From assembly GCA_903873485.1 (NCBI GenBank), contig CAIQOO010000092.1:1-54269 (forward strand): a stretch of DNA of 54,269 nucleotides. Reading direction: 5' to 3'. The notes under the pieces are model-generated. The model had not been told where the DNA came from. It did no database searches and saw only the letters and a program-made list of their open reading frames with translations. Numbering within the stretch: the first letter of the stretch is position 1; each line of letters opens with the position of its first letter. The position numbers and the translations under genes were made by a program. This stretch comes from an uncultured beta proteobacterium (GTDB lineage Bacteria; Pseudomonadota; Gammaproteobacteria; Burkholderiales; Burkholderiaceae_C). Positions 43,885 to 52,083 of the stretch are shown here, piece by piece.

Positions 43885-44314
43885 TGTTGCCGTCGCCGCC
43901 CGACTGTCCATCGGCGCCGTAAGACATCACATCGACCTCGCCCTTGATGCCGGGGTTGAGGTAAACATAGGCTTTCCCCCATGGGTCGTTAGGCAATTTG
44001 TCAAGATAGATTTTCCAGTTGTTGGGCACCGGCGAGGTGCTCGGCTTGACCAGCAGGGCCTGCAAGCCCTGTTCGGCGGTTGGGTAGCGCTGGTTGTCAA
44101 GCCGGTACAGCTTGAGCGCCTGCATCAGGTTGGCGACATCGGTTTTGGCGGCGGTAACCCGCGCATCGTCGGCCCGGTCCAGCACGCTGGGCACCACCAG
44201 GGCGGCCAGCACGCCAATGATGAGCAGCACCACCATCAGTTCGATCAGGGTAAAGCCGGCAGCAAGGCGGCGGGCAAGGCGTTTGGTGGCAAGCAGGTGG
44301 TGTCGGGTGGTCAT
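43856..44314 (-). CDS. gspG: T2SS major pseudopilin GspG
   Basis: 152 aa, the normal GspG length. The prepilin motif AAG|FTLIELMVVLLIIGVLAA is followed by the conserved block DNQRYPTAEQGLQALLVKPS, DKLPNDPWGKAYVYLNPGIK and the calcium-site end VMSYGADGQSGGDGNNADI. It forms the pseudopilus shaft. It is the first gene of the leftward gsp operon. Only 49 bp separate it from gspC, which is transcribed the other way. Confidence 0.97.
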   Translation of the reverse strand: MTTRHHLLATKRLARRLAAGFTLIELMVVLLIIGVLAALVVPSVLDRADDARVTAAKTDVANLMQALKLYRLDNQRYPTAEQGLQALLVKPSTSPVPNNWKIYLDKLPNDPWGKAYVYLNPGIKGEVDVMSYGADGQSGGDGNNADIGTWQP

Positions 44315-44363
44315 GGCCTGATGGGTGGTGTGGTCCGGGAGTGATGCGATGATAATCGCGCCC

Positions 44364-44843
44364 ATGCAAAGCTTAACCTTTCCATCTGGCAACAACCCCT
44401 GGCTGACCGGTTTGCTGACCCTGTTGCTGGCCGGGCTGGCGGCTGGCAGCGCGGTTTTCTGGCTGCTGAAGTGGCCCAGCCCAGCCGGGCCGGCGCGCCT
44501 GTCGGCCCTGCCTGCCGCTGCGCCAGCGGTTGATTCCGACAAAATAGCCCGCCTGCTGGGTGCCGGCACCCAGGCTGGGGCAACGCCGGTTCAACCCAGT
44601 CTGGCAACCCGATTCAAACTGCAAGGCGTGATCGCGCAGGGCAGCAACGCCGCACGCGGCAGTGCCTTGATCGCGGTTGAAAATGCCCCTGCCAAACCTT
44701 ACCGGGTCGGTGACGCGCTGTCTGAGGAGATCGTGCTGAAAGCCGTCAAGGCCCGCAGCGTGGTGCTCGGGCCGAGCGGGCAGCCGAACGGCAACTTCAC
44801 GCTCGAACTGCCCTTGTTGCCCGGTATGGCGGCAGATCGCTGA
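44364..44843 (+). CDS. gspC: Short T2SS protein GspC (HR domain only)
   Basis: 159 aa. One N-terminal helix (WLTGLLTLLLAGLAAGSAVF) is followed by a Pro/Ala linker and the periplasmic homology region with IARLLGAG, TRFKLQGVIAQGSNAARGSA and LIAVENAPAKPYRVGDAL. It ends soon after, so the C-terminal PDZ or coiled-coil domain of classical GspC is missing; this short form is seen in other Comamonadaceae-type loci. It bridges the inner platform and the GspD secretin. The ATG at 44364 is preferred; 44349 is possible. Confidence 0.85.
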   Translation: MQSLTFPSGNNPWLTGLLTLLLAGLAAGSAVFWLLKWPSPAGPARLSALPAAAPAVDSDKIARLLGAGTQAGATPVQPSLATRFKLQGVIAQGSNAARGSALIAVENAPAKPYRVGDALSEEIVLKAVKARSVVLGPSGQPNGNFTLELPLLPGMAADR

Positions 44844-44852
44844 AATCAAACC

Positions 44853-45254
44853 ATGAAAAAAACACCCACCTATCAATTTCAGGTTCAGGTCAAGCCACGC
44901 TACCTGGCCGACCAGTCGGCCCCGGGCCAGGGTCTGTATTTTTTTGCCTACAGCATCACCATTCGCAACACCGGCAAAGTGGCAGCACAACTGATTTCGC
45001 GCACCTGGAACGTCAACGATGCCAACGGCCACACCGAAAAGGTCAAGGGCTTGGGCGTGGTCGGTCATCAGCCGCTGCTGCAACCGGGTGAGGCGTTTGA
45101 ATACACCAGCGGCACCCGCTTGCGCACCCCCACCGGCACCATGCATGGCAGCTTTTTTTGTGTGGCCGAAGACGGTGAAAAGTTTGATGTCGATGTGCCG
45201 ATGTTTGTGCTCGATGCCCTGAGTGCGGGTGGCGGCGCGCGCACGCTGCACTGA
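44853..45254 (+). CDS. apaG: ApaG protein
   Basis: 133 aa, the normal ApaG size (DUF525, immunoglobulin-like fold). Signatures are FFAYSITIRNTGKVAAQLIS, RTWNVNDANGHTEKVKGLGV, VGHQPLLQPGEAFEYTSG and TMHGSFFCVAEDG. The biochemical role is not settled; the domain also occurs in F-box proteins, and apaG in enterics is linked to ApaH and divalent-cation homeostasis. It starts 9 bp after gspC and is probably co-transcribed with it and the next genes. Confidence 0.94.
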   Translation: MKKTPTYQFQVQVKPRYLADQSAPGQGLYFFAYSITIRNTGKVAAQLISRTWNVNDANGHTEKVKGLGVVGHQPLLQPGEAFEYTSGTRLRTPTGTMHGSFFCVAEDGEKFDVDVPMFVLDALSAGGGARTLH

Positions 45255-45264
45255 TGGCTGGCCC

Positions 45265-47322
45265 ATGACGGCGCATGATGGTCTGCCCGAACTGCTTGAG
45301 GATCTGGATCCGCAGGCCGATCTGGTGCAGCGCCACCTGTGGCTGATCCGTCTGCTGGCCTGGGTGCGCGGCGACCGGTCATCGGTGGCGGCTTGCCTTG
45401 CACGCCTGACGCTGCTGCTTGATGTGCTGCAGCAGCGCGCGCCGGCCCGGCAGCAAGTGCAGCTTTGGTGGCGCATTTTGCTCGATACGGTGGATGCCAC
45501 CAGTTTGCTGGCAGACTACGGTTTTGCCGCGCGCAGTGCCTTTGTCAGCGAGCTGTCGGAACGTATTCGCCTCAAGCTGCTGCCGGGCACGCCTGAAACG
45601 GCAGACGCGTCGGCCCTGTTTGCCCTGGTTCTCGGCAATGCCTTTGATGCCCAATGGCTCGTCGCACTGGATGAGTCCCTGCTGTTGCGCCTGGCCGATT
45701 TGCTGCAAGACACCAGCCAGCCCGGCATCAACCATGCCCGTCACCATACTGACGGTGCCGACGGCACCGCACCAAGGGCACTGACCCGCTGGCAAACGAC
45801 ATTGATTGAAGCCATCACGTTTTGCACCAGCCAGGTGCGGGCCAGCGGGTTTTCCCCCGAACTGCGGCTGCGCATGAGTGTGCCAGCGCGCCAATCCCGC
45901 GCGTTTCACGCGCTGGCGACCAGCTTTGATGCCCTGCATCAGGCCTGTCTGGGTTGGCCTCAGGGCGACACGCGCCGTGCCGCGCTGCAGCATTACCTGG
46001 ACCAGCTTGAAGCCTGTCGGCATGCCGCCGCCTCGGTCTATACCCACCTCGATGAACACGGCATTTCGGTCAACCTGGTGTTTCAGTTGCGCCAGATGCG
46101 CGCGCGGGTGCTGCGCATCCACGCCCTGCTGGACTGCCTGCTGTCAGAGCAGCCGCACCGCCACACCGCCCGGCTGTTGGCAGATTTGGTGACGCTGGGG
46201 CAGCAGCGCCTGAGCGTGCGTGCGCTGATTGCCGCCAACTCCTCCATGCTGGCGGCGAAGGTGGCCGAGCGCAGCGCTGAAACTGGCGAACACTACATCA
46301 CCCGCACCCGCGCCGAGTACCACGCCATGTTGCGTCACGCCGCCGGCGGTGGCGCCATCATGTCGATCACCACGCTGATGAAATTTATCGTGCTGTCGAT
46401 GGGTTTGTCGGCTTTTTGGGCCGGCTTTTTTGCCGGCATGAATTACGCGCTGAGTTTTGTGCTGGTGCAACTGCTGCACTGGACCGTGGCTACCAAACAG
46501 CCAGCCATGACAGCCCCGGCGATGGCCGCCAAACTCAAGGAACTCGGCCATCCGGGCGCCGTGGAAGGCTTTGTCGATGAAGTGGCGCACCTGGTGCGTT
46601 CGCAGGTGGCCGCCATTGCGGGCAACCTGGCGCTGGTCATTCCGGGCGTGCTGGCCATCAGCACGGCGCTTTGGCTGACCCTGGGGCAACCGATGATTGA
46701 TCCCGCCACGGCTGACCATGTGCTGCATGACCTGACCCTGCTGGGGCCGACGGCGCTGTTTGCCGCCTTTACCGGCGTGCTGCTGTTTGCTTCGAGCATC
46801 ATTGCCGGCTGGGTCGAAAACTGGTTTGTGCTGCACCGGCTGGACTCGGCGCTGCGCTACAACCCCGCCATCACGGCGGCCCTGGGTCTGGCGCGCGCAC
46901 AACGCTGGGCCAGCTTCATGCGCAACAACATCTCGGGCCTGGCGGCCAATGTGTCGCTGGGCCTGATGCTGGGCCTGGTGCCGGCGTTTGCCGCGTTTTT
47001 CGGCCTGGGCCTGGAGGTCCGCCATGTCACGCTGTCCACCGGTCAGCTCGCCGCTGCGGCGGCCAGTCTGGGGCTGGAGATTGTTCACCTGAGCGCCTTC
47101 TGGTGGTGTATGGCCGCTCTGGCGGTGACGGGTTTGCTCAATGTGGGGGTGAGTTTTTATTTGGCCTTTCGCCTGGCGCTGCGTGCGCACAACGTCAGCG
47201 GGGTTGACCGGGCACGCATCAGCCAGGCCATTGGCAAACGCTTGCGCACCCGTCTGCGCAGTTTTTTCTGGCCCGCCCCGGCGCCCGGCGAGGTGATGAT
47301 CGACAAACCCGATCATGGGTGA
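45265..47322 (+). CDS. Multi-pass membrane protein of the so-called 'site-specific recombinase' (Gcr) family
   Basis: 685 aa. The N-terminal 350 residues are soluble and helical (LIRLLAWVRGDRSSVAACLA, VSELSERIRLKLLPG). The C-terminal half has about six to seven membrane helices (SITTLMKFIVLSMGLSAFWA, LALVIPGVLAISTALWLTLG, TALFAAFTGVLLFASSIIAG, MAALAVTGLLNVGVSFYLAF). The family is labelled site-specific recombinase in databases from an old Neisseria report, but no tyrosine- or serine-recombinase catalytic motif is visible. Real function is unknown. ATG 45265 lies 10 bp after apaG, and its end overlaps thiL by 8 bp. Confidence 0.85.
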   Translation: MTAHDGLPELLEDLDPQADLVQRHLWLIRLLAWVRGDRSSVAACLARLTLLLDVLQQRAPARQQVQLWWRILLDTVDATSLLADYGFAARSAFVSELSERIRLKLLPGTPETADASALFALVLGNAFDAQWLVALDESLLLRLADLLQDTSQPGINHARHHTDGADGTAPRALTRWQTTLIEAITFCTSQVRASGFSPELRLRMSVPARQSRAFHALATSFDALHQACLGWPQGDTRRAALQHYLDQLEACRHAAASVYTHLDEHGISVNLVFQLRQMRARVLRIHALLDCLLSEQPHRHTARLLADLVTLGQQRLSVRALIAANSSMLAAKVAERSAETGEHYITRTRAEYHAMLRHAAGGGAIMSITTLMKFIVLSMGLSAFWAGFFAGMNYALSFVLVQLLHWTVATKQPAMTAPAMAAKLKELGHPGAVEGFVDEVAHLVRSQVAAIAGNLALVIPGVLAISTALWLTLGQPMIDPATADHVLHDLTLLGPTALFAAFTGVLLFASSIIAGWVENWFVLHRLDSALRYNPAITAALGLARAQRWASFMRNNISGLAANVSLGLMLGLVPAFAAFFGLGLEVRHVTLSTGQLAAAAASLGLEIVHLSAFWWCMAALAVTGLLNVGVSFYLAFRLALRAHNVSGVDRARISQAIGKRLRTRLRSFFWPAPAPGEVMIDKPDHG

Positions 47323-48313
47323 ATTTGACCTGATTGCACGCTACTTCAGGCGACCGGTGCGCCACGCGGCCCTGGGCATTGGCGATGACTGCGCCCTGCT
47401 GCAACCGGCAGCCGACAGCCAAATGGCCATATCGAGCGACATGCTGGTGCAGGGCCGGCATTTTTTTGCCGATACCGATCCGTTCAAGCTCGGCCACAAG
47501 GCACTGGCGGTGAACCTGAGCGACCTGGCCGCCTGCGCCGCGAAACCACTGGCGTTCACGCTGGCGCTGGCGCTGCCGCAGGCCGATGCGGCCTGGCTGG
47601 CGCCGTTTTCGCAAGGTTTGCTGGCGCTGGCCGACGCACACGGTTGCGAGCTGATTGGCGGCGACACCACGCAAGGGCCGCTGAACATCTGCATCACCGT
47701 GTTTGGCGAAGTGCCGGTGGTTAGCGGTCGCTCGCAGGCGCTGCTGCGCTCTGGCGCCCAGGCTGGTGACCACCTGTATGTCAGCGGCACGCTCGGGGAT
47801 GCCCGGCTGGCGCTCGATGCGCTGCTCGGCAAAGTGGCGCTGCCCGCTGACGTGCTGGAAATGGCACGCGCCCGGCTGGAAATGCCGACCCCCCGCGTGG
47901 CGCTCGGGCTGGCCTTGCGCGGGGTTGCCAGCGCCGCCATCGACATCAGCGATGGCTTGCTCGGCGACCTCGGTCATGTTCTGGAGTGCTCTGGCGCAGG
48001 GGCTACCGTGGCTGCCGACACAGCTACAAAATTAGTAGCTGCCAGCGCATATGGCATAAGGGCTGGAGGCCAATTTGGCTTGAAGTTTTCGCAGCAGCAG
48101 TGGCGCGCCCTTGCGCTCGCCGGCGGCGACGATTACGAACTGCTGTTTACCGCGCCACCGCAACAACGTGCGGCCGTGCTGGCAGCCGCCCAAAGCAGCC
48201 AGACCCCGGTGACGCAGATTGGACAAATCGACGCAGAACCCGGCTTGCGGCTGCTCGATGGCCAAGGCCAGCCGCTGCCCAATAGCTACGCCGCGTTCGA
48301 TCACTTTGCCTGA
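47315..48313 (+). CDS. thiL: Thiamine-monophosphate kinase ThiL
   Basis: 332 aa. ThiL phosphorylates thiamine monophosphate to the active cofactor thiamine diphosphate. Motifs are EFDLIARYF, GIGDDCALLQP, ISSDMLVQGRHFF, ELIGGDTTQGPLNICITVFG, DISDGLLGDLGHVLE and GGDDYELLFTAPP. Between GAGATV and GGDDYEL the loop is longer than usual by about a dozen residues, because codons from a copy of the interspersed repeat (48021-48076) are translated here as ATKLVAASAYGIRAGGQFG. The active-site motifs flank this insertion and are intact. Confidence 0.95.
   Translation: MGEFDLIARYFRRPVRHAALGIGDDCALLQPAADSQMAISSDMLVQGRHFFADTDPFKLGHKALAVNLSDLAACAAKPLAFTLALALPQADAAWLAPFSQGLLALADAHGCELIGGDTTQGPLNICITVFGEVPVVSGRSQALLRSGAQAGDHLYVSGTLGDARLALDALLGKVALPADVLEMARARLEMPTPRVALGLALRGVASAAIDISDGLLGDLGHVLECSGAGATVAADTATKLVAASAYGIRAGGQFGLKFSQQQWRALALAGGDDYELLFTAPPQQRAAVLAAAQSSQTPVTQIGQIDAEPGLRLLDGQGQPLPNSYAAFDHFA
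48021..48076 (+). repeat. Interspersed repeat, copy E (in frame inside thiL)
   Basis: Plus strand: AGCTACAAAATTAGTAGCTG, then CCAGCGCATATGGCATAAGG, then GCTGGAGGCCAATTTGG. This is one of the best matches to the family consensus. It lies in a surface-loop position of ThiL, in the same frame relative to the repeat as in gspD. Confidence 0.7.
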
Positions 48314-48495
48314 ACTGCAGCGCAGGCGCAAGCACTGCACTTAAAGTACTAGCCACCGTCAAAATGTTTGCCAACATCTTTTGACCCTTTGAACTGCAAA
48401 ACTTGAGCGGCGGTCAGAGGCTGACTTCTCCATTGAAAAGGGGTGTTACCCCCACGGTCTGAGACTTACCCCAAAATGTACAGGCGGTCAATGCT

Positions 48496-48513
48496 TATCG
48501 TTGTTCAACGATA
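48496..48513. promoter_or_regulatory. Perfect 8+8 bp dyad TATCGTTG-TT-CAACGATA
   Basis: A perfect inverted repeat with a 2-bp centre lies just left of the terminator beyond tRNA-Met. It could be a protein-binding site or a remnant of a mobile-element end. No adjacent gene explains it. Confidence 0.35.
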
Positions 48514-48520
48514 GACATAA

Positions 48521-48554
48521 AAAAGCCTAAGTGTTTGATTTACTTAGGCTTTTT
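48521..48554 (-). terminator. Rho-independent terminator downstream of tRNA-Met (bidirectional form)
   Basis: AAAAGCCTAAGT and ACTTAGGCTTTT form a long perfect stem around a 9-nt loop. On the minus strand a T-run follows the stem, 31 bp after the tRNA 3' end; a T-run is also present on the plus strand, so it could stop transcripts from both sides, including thiL. Confidence 0.85.
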
Positions 48555-48584
48555 ACCGTTGATAGCGGTCGAAAAATATAGTTC

Positions 48585-48661
48585 TGGTGGTGATAGGTGG
48601 ATTTGAACCACCGACATCAGCATTATGAATGCTGCGCTCTAACCAACTGAGCTATATCACC
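48585..48661 (-). tRNA. tRNA-Met (anticodon CAT)
   Basis: 77 nt including an encoded CCA. The acceptor stem GGTGATA pairs with TATCACC; the D arm is GCTCAGTTGGTTAGAGC; the anticodon stem CAGCA/TGCTG holds the loop TTCATAA with anticodon CAT; the T arm is GGTGG-TTCAAAT-CCACC. The fully paired acceptor end excludes initiator tRNA. Elongator Met is most likely; tRNA-Ile2, whose CAT is modified by TilS, cannot be fully excluded by eye. Confidence 0.93.
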
Positions 48662-48697
48662 ATACCGATCAGAATTATAGCGAGTAGAAATTGCTGT

Positions 48698-49477
48698 TCA
48701 CTGATGGGTAAAAACAGCTTTGCGCTTGTTGACAAAGGCATCCATGCCTTCTTTTTGATCTGCCGTGGCAAACAAGGCGTGAAACAGGCGGCGCTCAAAC
48801 ATGATGCCGTCATTCAGTGTGCCTTCAAAAGCCCGGTTGACCGACTCCTTGACTGCCATGGTGGCGATTTGTGAATATTCGCTGATCATCAATGCCGCGC
48901 CCAGTGCCTCATCCATCAATTTGTCCAATGGCACCACGCGGCTGACCAGTCCGGCACGCTCGGCCTCGGCGGCATCCATCATGCGCCCGGTGAGTGCCAG
49001 ATCCATCGCCTTGGCCTTGCCGACGGCACGCGGCAGCCGTTGGGTTCCCCCTGCGCCCGGAATGATGCCCAGCTTGATCTCGGGCTGGCCAAAGCGGGCA
49101 TTGTCGGCGGCAATGATGAAGTCGCACATCATCGCCAATTCGCAGCCACCACCCAGCGCAAAACCGCTCACCGCCGCAATCACGGGCTTGCGCACAGTGC
49201 GGATTTGCTCCCAGTTGCGGGTGATGAAGTCGCCCTTGTACACATCGGCAAAGCTGTAGCTGGCCATGCCGCCTATGTCGGCCCCCGCAGCAAAAGCCTT
49301 TTCGCTGCCGGTGATGATCATGCAGGAGATGGCCGGGTCGGCATCGAAGGCTTGCAGGGCGGAGCCTAGCTCGGTCATCAGTTGGTCGTTGAGTGCATTG
49401 AGCTGCTTTGGGCGGTTCAAGGTGACGATGCCAACCTTGTCGGCTTCGGTTCGGGTGATGATCAGTTCAAAAGTCAT
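48698..49477 (-). CDS. Enoyl-CoA hydratase (crotonase family)
   Basis: 259 aa, the normal crotonase length. It hydrates trans-2-enoyl-CoA to 3-hydroxyacyl-CoA in fatty-acid or amino-acid beta-oxidation. Oxyanion-hole segments [12 protein letters not shown] and [16 protein letters not shown] are present. Both catalytic glutamates of mitochondrial crotonase have counterparts, in GGGCELAMM and [20 protein letters not shown]. The C-terminal end is [24 protein letters not shown] precedes the ATG at 49477; the frame open to 49753 is a spurious extension. Substrate preference cannot be read from sequence. Confidence 0.94.
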   Translation of the reverse strand: MTFELIITRTEADKVGIVTLNRPKQLNALNDQLMTELGSALQAFDADPAISCMIITGSEKAFAAGADIGGMASYSFADVYKGDFITRNWEQIRTVRKPVIAAVSGFALGGGCELAMMCDFIIAADNARFGQPEIKLGIIPGAGGTQRLPRAVGKAKAMDLALTGRMMDAAEAERAGLVSRVVPLDKLMDEALGAALMISEYSQIATMAVKESVNRAFEGTLNDGIMFERRLFHALFATADQKEGMDAFVNKRKAVFTHQ

Positions 49478-49530
49478 GGGTTCTCCAGTTTGAAAAAGTT
49501 TGACTGCCGTTGCATGCTTGGGCACCATTT

Positions 49531-51342
49531 TCAGGCAATTCCAAGCCATTGGCCAACACGTTGGGGGTCGTTCACCGCAAGTTGGACCTGGGTGGCCAGG
49601 CCGAGCTTGATTTTCATGGTGTACAGATGCCGGTCGCGTGCCAGCACCGCGCGGAATTCTTTGACATCGCCCAAATAGACCAGCAACTCGTCGAGCCTGG
49701 ACAACCGCCAGCCTTGCATTGACTTGCCTTGGCCGATTTCGATACCCAGCCATTCGTCGCCAGCGGCAAAACCAGCCTGCTCGGCCGCGCCGCCGCGCTG
49801 CACACTTTTGATGTGAATGCCGTTTTGCTCAGTCACCCGCAAGCCCAGTTGGTCAGCCAAGGCGGCTGGCTCTTCGTCATAACCGATGCCCTGGTGTTGC
49901 AGCAGGTGTTGGAGTGGCAAGTCATCGGTGCCGTGAACCCACTGTTTGATTTGCGCATCAAATGGCTGGCCAGACAACTCCGCCAGCACGGTCAACAGGT
50001 CGCCTTCGGTCATCAGCCCACCCGGGCAGCGCTGCCACAGCACACGCATGACGGCATCCAGACTGGTGTTGCCGGTCTGGCGCAGGCTCAAATCAAGGCA
50101 CAGTGCCACCAGCGCGCCTTTGGTGTAGTAGCTGATGGTGGCGTTGCCGGTGTTCTCATCCTGGCGGTAATACTTGACCCAGGCATCAAAGCTGGCCTGG
50201 GCCACACTTTGCACTTTGCGTCCGGGGGTTTGCAGCACCAGGTTGATGGTCTTGCTCAGCAGTGCCAGGTAAGCGACATCGTCAACCAAGCCGGCACGGC
50301 GCAGCAGCAGGTCGTCGTAATAGCTGGTAAAACCTTCAAAAAACCACAGCAGTTCAGTGTAGTTTTCGCGTGCATGGTCATGGCGGGCAAATTCTGCCGG
50401 GCGCAAGCGCTTGACGTTCCAGGTATGAAAATACTCGTGGCTAATCAGCCCCAGCAGGGTGGTGTAACCATCCTTTGGACCGAGTGTTTTAGGTTGATTG
50501 ATACGTGGTAAGTCGGCACGTTTGCAAATCAGGGCGGTCGAGTTGCGGTGCTCAAGCCCACCGTAACCCTTGTCCACGGCGTTGAGCATGAACAGGTAGT
50601 GCTGGTGGGGTGGCCGGTCTTTTGCCAAACGGCTGTTGCCACCTGGGTTCTCCCCGTGCCAGAAGTTGACCTCTGCCTCACAAATCGCCTGAGTGTCCGC
50701 CAGCAAACGAGTGCCATCAAAACTCGGTGCCGCACCGGCTACCACAAATCGGTGGTGGATGCCCCCCGCCACAAACGATCCGCTCCAGAACGTGCCCAGT
50801 TCCACCGGTGAATCCACCAGTTGCTCATAGTTGTCGGCCAGATAAGTGCCGAAACCCCTGGATGATGTCTTTTTTGCGGCCAGCGCCGTCGCCACCTGCC
50901 AATCAGCGGGCAGACCGGCATTGACCAGGGTCAGTTGATGCGGATGGTCTTCCTGGCCATGCACCCGCAGGCACAGGCTGGTGCCATTGAAAAAACCGCG
51001 CTGTCGATCCAGCCACGCGGTGCGCACCGAATTGTCAAACGCATACACCTCGTAACGGAGTGTCAATGCTTTCCCAGCCTGGCAATCAAACTGCCAGGTG
51101 CATTTGTCCAACTGGCGGGCGGTGACATCGGTCTGACCCTGGCGGGCTGTCAGACCCTGAAGATTCTTGGAAAACTCGCGCACCAAGTAGCTGCCGGCAA
51201 TCCACACCGGCAAGCTCACCACCTGTTGGCGCGCCGGCCGCCCAATGGTCAGGGTGATGGCAAAGAGGTGGGCGTGCAAGCTCTTGGCTTGCACCCGGTA
51301 AGCCACCGGTGTTGGCCCGCTGACGCGTGGCACGGCTGTCAT
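49531..51342 (-). CDS. M61-family glycyl aminopeptidase-like metalloprotease with PDZ domain
   Basis: 603 aa. An N-terminal beta domain is followed by the zinc peptidase domain with [20 protein letters not shown] (HExxH) and the downstream glutamate in [20 protein letters not shown]. The C-terminal 130 residues are a PDZ domain ([28 protein letters not shown]). Family members cleave N-terminal Gly or Ala peptides. There is no clear signal peptide from the chosen ATG, so the location is uncertain. Its start overlaps the dsbC stop by 4 nt, so the two are coupled. Confidence 0.93.
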   Translation of the reverse strand: MTAVPRVSGPTPVAYRVQAKSLHAHLFAITLTIGRPARQQVVSLPVWIAGSYLVREFSKNLQGLTARQGQTDVTARQLDKCTWQFDCQAGKALTLRYEVYAFDNSVRTAWLDRQRGFFNGTSLCLRVHGQEDHPHQLTLVNAGLPADWQVATALAAKKTSSRGFGTYLADNYEQLVDSPVELGTFWSGSFVAGGIHHRFVVAGAAPSFDGTRLLADTQAICEAEVNFWHGENPGGNSRLAKDRPPHQHYLFMLNAVDKGYGGLEHRNSTALICKRADLPRINQPKTLGPKDGYTTLLGLISHEYFHTWNVKRLRPAEFARHDHARENYTELLWFFEGFTSYYDDLLLRRAGLVDDVAYLALLSKTINLVLQTPGRKVQSVAQASFDAWVKYYRQDENTGNATISYYTKGALVALCLDLSLRQTGNTSLDAVMRVLWQRCPGGLMTEGDLLTVLAELSGQPFDAQIKQWVHGTDDLPLQHLLQHQGIGYDEEPAALADQLGLRVTEQNGIHIKSVQRGGAAEQAGFAAGDEWLGIEIGQGKSMQGWRLSRLDELLVYLGDVKEFRAVLARDRHLYTMKIKLGLATQVQLAVNDPQRVGQWLGIA

Positions 51343-52055
51343 TTGCTGGCCGCTTGAACCAACCGCTGCTCAACCTGGTCTGCCCCGATCGCACCGGGCA
51401 CCCGCGAACCATCGGTAAAGATCAGCGTGGGTGTGCCCGATATTTTGTGCTTTTTGCCAAGCTCGATATTCCGGTCAATCGCTTGCGTATCACATTTGGC
51501 GTTGGCAGGCTCAACATTGCTCAGCATCCAGTCTTGCCAGGACTTGCCTTTGTCTTTGGCGCACCAGATGTTTTTTGATTTTTCAACCGATTCTGGCCCC
51601 AGTACCGGGTAGAGAAACATGTGGATGGTGATGTTGTTGACTTTTTGCAGGCTCTCTTCAAATCGCTTGCAATAACCGCAGTTGGGGTCTTCAAATACCG
51701 CCAGTTTGCGCTTGCCATTGCCACGCACAATGGTGAAGGCATCTTTGACCGGCAAGGCATCAAACGCGATCGCCGTGAGCTTGTCCACCCGCTCCTCGGT
51801 CAGGTTGCGTTTTTGTTTGGTATCGATGATGTTGCCCTGCACCAGGTAATTGGCTTGGGCATCGGTGTAATAAATGTCGATGCCATTGACCCGCACTTCG
51901 TAAAGCCCGGCAATCGGTGACTTGCTGACCTCGTCAATCTTTTTCAGTTGCGGAATACGCTCGGCCAGGTTTTTGCGAATGACGGCTTCCTGGGCCGCAA
52001 CAGCGTTGGCAATCAGCAGCACGCAGGCGAGCAGGGAGATGTTGAGTCGTTTCAT
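51339..52055 (-). CDS. dsbC: Periplasmic thiol:disulfide isomerase DsbC
   Basis: 238 aa. Signal peptide MKRLNISLLACVLLIANAVA is followed by the N-terminal dimerisation domain (SPIAGLYEVRVNGIDIYYTD). The thioredoxin domain has the active site DPNCGYCKRFEESL and the cis-proline loop ISGTPTLIFTDGSRVPG. DsbC reshuffles wrong disulfides in periplasmic proteins, which would suit the secretion systems encoded nearby. The ATG at 52055 is chosen for the signal peptide; the frame is open to 52148. Confidence 0.95.
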   Translation of the reverse strand: MKRLNISLLACVLLIANAVAAQEAVIRKNLAERIPQLKKIDEVSKSPIAGLYEVRVNGIDIYYTDAQANYLVQGNIIDTKQKRNLTEERVDKLTAIAFDALPVKDAFTIVRGNGKRKLAVFEDPNCGYCKRFEESLQKVNNITIHMFLYPVLGPESVEKSKNIWCAKDKGKSWQDWMLSNVEPANAKCDTQAIDRNIELGKKHKISGTPTLIFTDGSRVPGAIGADQVEQRLVQAASK

Positions 52056-52083
52056 GTTGATCCAGTGAAAGCCGTTAAATCCG

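Larger units (their letters stand above)
48314..48584. other. Intergenic region between thiL and tRNA-Met
   Basis: No convincing gene is seen. A weak stem (ATGTT-TGCC-AACAT near 48364-48377, then CTTTT) could end thiL. The middle part has C-runs (TTACCCCCACGG, GACTTACCCC at about 48445-48475) unlike the neighbourhood, possibly an old insertion-sequence end, followed by the dyad at 48496-48513 and the terminator at 48521-48554. Confidence 0.5.

Noticed and set aside
46144..47316. 390-codon minus-strand open frame
   Set aside because: Shadow of the membrane-protein gene; low-complexity Gln/His/Arg product.
45265..47322. Mobile element or integrase
   Set aside because: Despite the family's database name there are no recombinase catalytic motifs and no terminal repeats; the gene sits in a housekeeping operon.
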